NCBI GenBank assembly: GCA_021777225.1
Contig: JAJYDQ010000020.1
Location: 1-56,222, forward strand
DNA: 56,222 nt
From: Deltaproteobacteria bacterium
GTDB taxonomy: Bacteria; Desulfobacterota; Desulfomonilia; Desulfomonilales; Desulfomonilaceae
Reading direction: 5' to 3'
Below, piece by piece: positions 53,187 to 56,222 of this stretch. The notes under the pieces were generated by a model. That model saw only the letters and a list, made by a program, of their open reading frames with translations. It did not search any database and was not told the DNA's origin. A program made the translations under genes and the position numbers. Position 1 is the first letter of the stretch; each line of letters starts with the position of its first letter.

Positions 53187-53300
53187 TTGAAAACTGTTAT
53201 CCTCGCAGGTGGTATGGGAACTCGGCTCACCGAAGAAACCGACAATCCTGGATTCAAACACCCTGTGCGTGGTATACTGACCACGAAAAGAGGTTTCTGA
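53187..53300 (+). pseudogene. 5' fragment of a sugar-1-phosphate nucleotidyltransferase gene
   Basis: A CAGGAG ribosome site and TTG start lead into M-K-T-V-I-L-A-G-G-M-G-T-R-L-T-E-E-T, the nucleotide-binding start of RfbF/RmlA-type enzymes. Homology stops after about 19 codons. The frame runs on to a TGA just before the DUF433 start. The rest of the gene is absent. A likely remnant of an rfbF-like gene broken by the repeats or the module next to it. Confidence 0.7.
53268..53285 (+). promoter_or_regulatory. Candidate operator of the DUF433/DUF5615 module
   Basis: CGTGGT-ATACTG-ACCACG, an inverted repeat covering the -10-like TATACT (53273-53278), 17 bases before the DUF433 ATG. No good -35 box seen. 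Confidence 0.5.
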
Positions 53301-53301
53301 C

Positions 53302-53553
53302 ATGTCTGACACCAATTCTCTGAACAGAATAACAATTAACCCGAAAATATTTGGGGGAAAGCCAATAATACGAGGTCGAAGACTTGCTGTTGAACATGTC
53401 TTGGGTATGCTGGCCGCAGGTGACACAATTGAATCCATCCTTGAAGGATATCCATGGTTGGAGCGTGAAGACGTGCTGGCGTGTCTATTGTACGCCCGAA
53501 GGATCGTTGGGCATGAACGGGTTGAGCCCATGTTTTCGGACACTGGCGTATGA
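53302..53553 (+). CDS. DUF433 antitoxin
   Basis: 83 aa. NRITINPKIFGGKPIIRGRRLAVEHVLGMLAAGDTIESIL and the YPWLEREDVLACLLYAR segment are those of DUF433, the HTH-type antitoxin commonly encoded with DUF5615. AAAGAGG precedes the ATG. It overlaps the toxin gene by ATGA. Confidence 0.9.
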   Translation: MSDTNSLNRITINPKIFGGKPIIRGRRLAVEHVLGMLAAGDTIESILEGYPWLEREDVLACLLYARRIVGHERVEPMFSDTGV

Positions 53554-53912
53554 AGTTGCTTCTCGACACGTGTGTTTGGGGCCCCGCTTCACAACGGCTT
53601 CGATCTGCCGGTCATGATGTAGTTTGGGCCGGCGAATGGACAGAAGATCCTGGAGATGAAGAGATTCTGGAACGAGCCTATACTGAGGGTAGAATCCTTG
53701 TGACGCTGGATAAGGATTTCGGAGAATTGGCTGTTGTTTACGGTCATCCCCATGCTGGGATAATTCGACTCGTTGATTTTAAAAGTACAGATCAGGCTGC
53801 GGTTTGTCTCAAGGTCTTAAGCCTTTATGCGGAGCAACTGCAAAGAGGCGCAATAGTTACTGCGGAACCAGGACGGTTAAGGATTCGGGATACCGAATTT
53901 ACTGGAATGTGA
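53550..53912 (+). CDS. DUF5615 PIN-like toxin
   Basis: 120 aa. MKLLLDTCVWGPASQRLRSAGHDVVW and the RILVTLDKDFGELAV core with its acidic residues (D6, D54, D56) mark the DUF5615 PIN-like fold, presumed RNase. It lies directly behind DUF433 with a four-base overlap, the standard arrangement. Confidence 0.9.
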   Translation: MKLLLDTCVWGPASQRLRSAGHDVVWAGEWTEDPGDEEILERAYTEGRILVTLDKDFGELAVVYGHPHAGIIRLVDFKSTDQAAVCLKVLSLYAEQLQRGAIVTAEPGRLRIRDTEFTGM

Positions 53913-54104
53913 CGGCGCCAAACCCATTCCCCTTTGGGCCGTTCCTGGGGTCCAACATTCGCACCGATAGGGGTTTATGGCCATAAACCCTCTGCGCCAT
54001 GGAGAGATTGGATTGTGAGTTTGCTCTTGGTGGCGACGGGCATCCCTGCCCGTATGTTTGCATTGTGTCATCATGTCATCTCAAGCCAATTGCGGGCAAA
54101 CAAT
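53913..54104. repeat. Repeat-filled spacer: D copy 3, palindrome E copy 2, palindrome B
   Basis: Repeat D copy 3 at 53922-53960. Palindrome E at 53971-53990. ACGGGCATCCCTGCCCGT (B) at 54036-54053. No gene. Confidence 0.8.
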
Positions 54105-54214
54105 GTCATTTCGACGACCAACGGGAGGAGAAATCTTCCCAGGCCGCTGTTTACCTGCATGGTCGGCAATGCGTATCCCCCAACAAAATAGATTTCTCTC
54201 TTCGTTCGAGATCA
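54105..54214 (+). repeat. MITE-like repeat A, full copy 5
   Basis: 110 bp starting GTCATTTCGACGACCAACGG and ending CTTCGTTCGAGATCA; the last bases are slightly altered. Confidence 0.8.
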
Positions 54215-54233
54215 TAAATAGGATTCTCCACCT

Positions 54234-54521
54234 GTGAACTGTAATCATATCTGGTTTAGCGGTCACGCTGTAAAGAGAATGTTCGACAGAGGTATTAGAC
54301 ACGATGAGGTTACCGAAGTTATTCGTCTCGGAGAAGTAATTGCTGATTACCCGGATGATGAGCCCTTCCCAAGTTGCCTTATGCTAGGTTTTGTCCATGG
54401 ACGCCCCTTGCATGTAGTGGTGGCCGTAGAAACAAAATCCAGTTCATGTTATATTATTACAGCTTACGATCCTGATCCCAACCTTTGGGAGAAGGGCTTT
54501 AAGACAAGGAGGACCTCATGA
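54234..54521 (+). CDS. DUF4258 toxin-like protein
   Basis: 95 aa. IWFSGHAVKRMFDRGIRHDEV and RPLHVVVAVETKSSSCYIITAYDPD fit DUF4258, a RelE-like toxin group encoded with YgiT/MqsA-type zinc finger antitoxins. It starts at a GTG and overlaps the next gene by ATGA. Confidence 0.88.
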   Translation: MNCNHIWFSGHAVKRMFDRGIRHDEVTEVIRLGEVIADYPDDEPFPSCLMLGFVHGRPLHVVVAVETKSSSCYIITAYDPDPNLWEKGFKTRRTS

Positions 54522-54751
54522 GCCACCTAGAATGTCAATTGTGTAAACATGGATCAACAAGCTCCGGAATGGTAACTGTGACCCTGCAAAGAGGAGATAC
54601 TACGGTAATCATCAAGGGCGTGCCTGCTGAGATTTGTGAAAATTGTGGGGAATACTATCTGGATGAAAATACTACTAAGCAAGTCCTTTCTATGGCGCAG
54701 GAAGCCGTAAAGAACCGTGCGGAAGTCGAAATTCTGAGTTTTGCGGCATAG
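54518..54751 (+). CDS. YgiT/MqsA-type zinc finger antitoxin (short)
   Basis: 77 aa. Two CxxC pairs (CQLCKHG, CENCGEYYLDENTT) form the zinc finger. The HTH of full MqsA is absent; only a short helix follows. It is the antitoxin of the preceding DUF4258 protein by position. Confidence 0.88.
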   Translation: MSHLECQLCKHGSTSSGMVTVTLQRGDTTVIIKGVPAEICENCGEYYLDENTTKQVLSMAQEAVKNRAEVEILSFAA

Positions 54752-54786
54752 CCCGTTACAAGAGACTACGCCGTGGGTAGGCTGCT

Positions 54787-54900
54787 GTCATTTCGACAGA
54801 GCCTTGCGACGAGAAATCTTACCAACCCGCTATTTACCGCTATGGTCGGTTATGTTCATAAATTGCGGAGACATGGATTTCTCTCTTCGTTCGAAATGAC
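54787..54900 (+). repeat. MITE-like repeat A, full copy 6
   Basis: 114 bp, GTCATTTCGACAGAGCC to CTTCGTTCGAAATGAC. The middle has the AATTGCGGAGACATGG variant shared with copy 4. A B-type sequence (CCGGGCGTCCCTGCCCGTAG) follows at 54947-54966. Confidence 0.85.
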
Positions 54901-54967
54901 TCGTAGTAGCGCCGTGCCTCCGTGCCGGCGTATTGGGTCGTGGCGCCGGGCGTCCCTGCCCGTAGTG

Positions 54968-54996
54968 TTGACCACCAACCAGAACATCGCTATAAT
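54968..54996 (+). promoter_or_regulatory. Promoter of RelBE-like module 3
   Basis: -35 TTGACC (54968-54973), 17-base spacer, -10 TATAAT (54991-54996), 21 bases before the ATG. Same architecture as module 1, with a matching CTACCATAGGAGTT ribosome-site region. Confidence 0.8.
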
Positions 54997-55017
54997 TCCT
55001 ACCATAGGAGTTGCGTT

Positions 55018-55239
55018 ATGCCTATGATAGCAAAACAATCATTGACAAAAACCGGACGGGAAAAAGCTCCTTTGATCGAACGACATTTCGATGACCCGGT
55101 TCTGCAGGCTGAATTCGACGCTCTTACCAATAATGAAGATCGGCTGGATTATATTGAAGGTATTGAGGCGGTTGCATCTCTTGAATACGAAGTCACTTTA
55201 TCACACGAGGACGTTCTTGCTGCGTTGGGTATGAAATAG
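55018..55239 (+). CDS. RelB-like antitoxin, module 3
   Basis: 73 aa. Close paralogue of module 1 over its full length (RHFDDPVLQAEFDALTNNED, then RLDYIEGIEAV). The start at 55018 has TAGGAG eight bases upstream. The gene ends two bases before the toxin start. Confidence 0.82.
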   Translation: MPMIAKQSLTKTGREKAPLIERHFDDPVLQAEFDALTNNEDRLDYIEGIEAVASLEYEVTLSHEDVLAALGMK

Positions 55240-55240
55240 C

Positions 55241-55507
55241 TTGCCGGCTTATGTCCTTAAATATAGACAGCAGGCTTTGAAACAGATTTCCAAACTTCCG
55301 GAAAATATAATCCCACGCATTATGGGAAGCATTCAAACACTGCAAGTGCAGCCTTATCCACGAAGTTGCAAAAAACTTTCTGGTACCAAAGGGGTGTTTC
55401 GCTTACGGAACGGCAACTACAGAATCTTGTATGAAGTCGATTCTGAGCAGATGGCCATCACGATATTGCTGGTTTCTGATAGAAAAGACGCATATCGGAA
55501 CATTTGA
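55241..55507 (+). CDS. RelE/ParE-type toxin, module 3
   Basis: 88 aa. YRQQALKQISKLPENIIPRIMG and YPRSCKKLSGTKGVFRLRNG, NYRILYEVD, then RKDAYRNI at the C-terminus. The CKKLSG and YRI(L/I)Y motifs agree with modules 1 and 2. The start is a TTG. The C-terminal AYRNI is shared with module 1. Confidence 0.88.
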   Translation: MPAYVLKYRQQALKQISKLPENIIPRIMGSIQTLQVQPYPRSCKKLSGTKGVFRLRNGNYRILYEVDSEQMAITILLVSDRKDAYRNI

Positions 55508-55687
55508 TCGTTCTTGACCCCATTCCCCTTTGGGCCGCTCCTGCGATCCAACACAATGTAAAAACAGGGCGTACACATGGGTACGCCCCTACGGTAGGGG
55601 TAGACCCGCGTGTCTACCCTGATTTCGGTATCTTGTTTTACGGTGGCAACGGGCGTCCCTGCCCGTAATTCCCGATGGTTGTATGTT
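55508..55687. repeat. Repeat-filled spacer: D copy 4, repeat F, palindrome B
   Basis: Repeat D copy 4 at 55517-55555. A TACACATGGGTACGCCCCTAC segment (F) relates to 48785. B palindrome ACGGGCGTCCCTGCCCGT at 55649-55666. No gene. Confidence 0.8.
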
Positions 55688-55800
55688 GTCATTTCGACGA
55701 CCAACGGGAGGAGAAATCTACCCAACCTGCTATTTACCCCTATGGTCGGTAATGTACGTAACCCCCGATAGAATAGATTTCTCTCTTCGTTCGAAATGAC
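55688..55800 (+). repeat. MITE-like repeat A, full copy 7
   Basis: 113 bp, GTCATTTCGACGACCAACGG to CTTCGTTCGAAATGAC, with perfect 10-bp inverted ends and nearly 28 bp of imperfect inverted repeat. The best preserved copy. Confidence 0.88.
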
Positions 55801-56002
55801 ACCGTAGGGGTTTATGGCCATAAACCCTCTATGCCGTGGGGACATTGATTTGGTATTGTTTTTGTTTTCGTGTCCTCACGGCTATGCCGTGGCCCAGCCA
55901 ATGATCACTGATTGCCAATTCTCATGAAAATGTCTAACATACCGACATGGGAGCATTCCCTTGAATTTTTTAGATCATGCGGGAATATAAGGACTCAAGA
56001 TC
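55801..56002. repeat. Palindrome E copy 3 and palindrome G-like sequence
   Basis: GGGTTTATGGCCATAAACCC at 55808-55827 is followed by CTATGCCGTGGGG and CACGGC-TAT-GCCGTG (around 55877). The rest is the leader of the next module, with AAGGA before its ATG. Confidence 0.75.
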
Positions 56003-56209
56003 ATGCAAACTGTTAGTATGGAAAACGTTCAGGAGAAATTGCGAGGATTGTCGCCTGAGAAACTGAACACTGTTTATGACTTTGTCTCATTGTTGGAGAA
56101 ATCAGACGGCCTAAAGCTCGATACCGTCGAAGGAATGCTTCTATCTGAGCTTGTACTACACCGGGAGTTGGTTAACCCGGAGGAAGACGCTGCATGGGCC
56201 GATTTGTAA
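56003..56209 (+). CDS. Small antitoxin of a MazF-like module
   Basis: 68 aa. VQEKLRGLSPEKLNTVYDFVSLLEKS, an acidic tail ending DAAWADL. The family of short antitoxins with a helix-rich N-terminus (DUF2281-like) is possible. Its end overlaps an ATG of a MazF-like frame, the usual toxin order. Confidence 0.7.
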   Translation: MQTVSMENVQEKLRGLSPEKLNTVYDFVSLLEKSDGLKLDTVEGMLLSELVLHRELVNPEEDAAWADL

Positions 56210-56222
56210 GAGGTAGCGTAGT
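56194..56222 (+). CDS. MazF/PemK-like toxin, N-terminal fragment (cut by window end)
   Basis: Only ten codons are visible: M-G-R-F-V-R-G-S-V-V. This is close to the start of MazF/PemK toxins (xxxxRGDVVxV). GGAGGA stands nine bases before the ATG. The gene runs off the right edge, so identification is tentative. Confidence 0.5.

Noticed and set aside
48700-56002. Spacer repeats as a CRISPR array
   Set aside because: Repeats are spaced by genes and of unequal length; no regular repeat-spacer pattern and no cas genes.

Overview
The window looks like a chromosomal segment of an anaerobic bacterium of the Desulfobacterota / former Deltaproteobacteria, possibly Desulfomonile-like. This is inference from gene content: two MinD-type ATPases carrying ferredoxin domains beside NifX/NifB-like proteins and an Mrp ATPase (the 'orange protein' type of cluster of sulfate reducers), a pair of BcrA/BcrD-type ATP-dependent activases with a ferredoxin, a NifU/NifS pair, and a DUF6178-like gene. 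No rRNA, CRISPR array, prophage or transposase gene was seen.

Layout. Positions 1-7000 hold the end of a haem O synthase gene, a minus-strand rmlA-rmlC-rmlB-ispG operon, an orphan PAS histidine kinase and a D,D-carboxypeptidase. Positions 7000-10900 hold a small unknown gene, a divergent PII protein, a tRNA-Arg(CCT), a radical SAM/SPASM protein and an HD-GYP protein. Positions 10990-18140 are a co-directional run: CoA-disulfide reductase/rhodanese, DUF362 protein, POT peptide transporter, inositol-phosphate synthase and two paralogous TIM-barrel isomerases. Its last gene overlaps the convergent gene for a two-domain ABC ATPase. Positions 19840-30830 hold a cupin and a monothiol glutaredoxin-like protein, prfB with a +1 programmed frameshift, a YhaM-like nuclease, a very unusual acyltransferase/glycerol-3-phosphate dehydrogenase fusion, envelope proteins, a glycosyltransferase, a parvulin isomerase and two acidic unknown proteins.

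Positions 31130-33230 encode a D-type activase, an A-type activase and a ferredoxin, in the order bzdP-bzdQ-bzdM of anaerobic benzoate degraders but without catalytic subunits. Facing it, 33460-38345 is a nine-gene minus-strand operon for iron-sulfur or metal-cluster assembly: Mrp, two NifX/NifB-like proteins, two MinD/ferredoxin ATPases, MIP18-like, zinc ribbon, IscU-like scaffold and a receiver-like protein. Positions 38900-48144 hold a sugar epimerase, a glycosyltransferase, a FecR-domain protein with five cysteine-rich repeats, a small secreted Cys protein, nifU-nifS and a large polytopic membrane protein.

The last 7.4 kb (48700-56222) is a toxin-antitoxin island. Eight modules, all on the + strand, sit end to end: RelBE-like, MNT/HEPN, RelBE-like, HigBA, DUF433/DUF5615, DUF4258/YgiT-type, RelBE-like, and an antitoxin with a MazF-like toxin cut by the window edge. 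The spacers are almost entirely small repeats: a MITE-like element of about 107-114 bp with GTCATTTCGA termini in seven full or partial copies, and several short palindromes. There is also a broken fragment of a sugar-nucleotidyltransferase gene. Several modules have clear promoters of their own, with candidate operators or almost leaderless starts.
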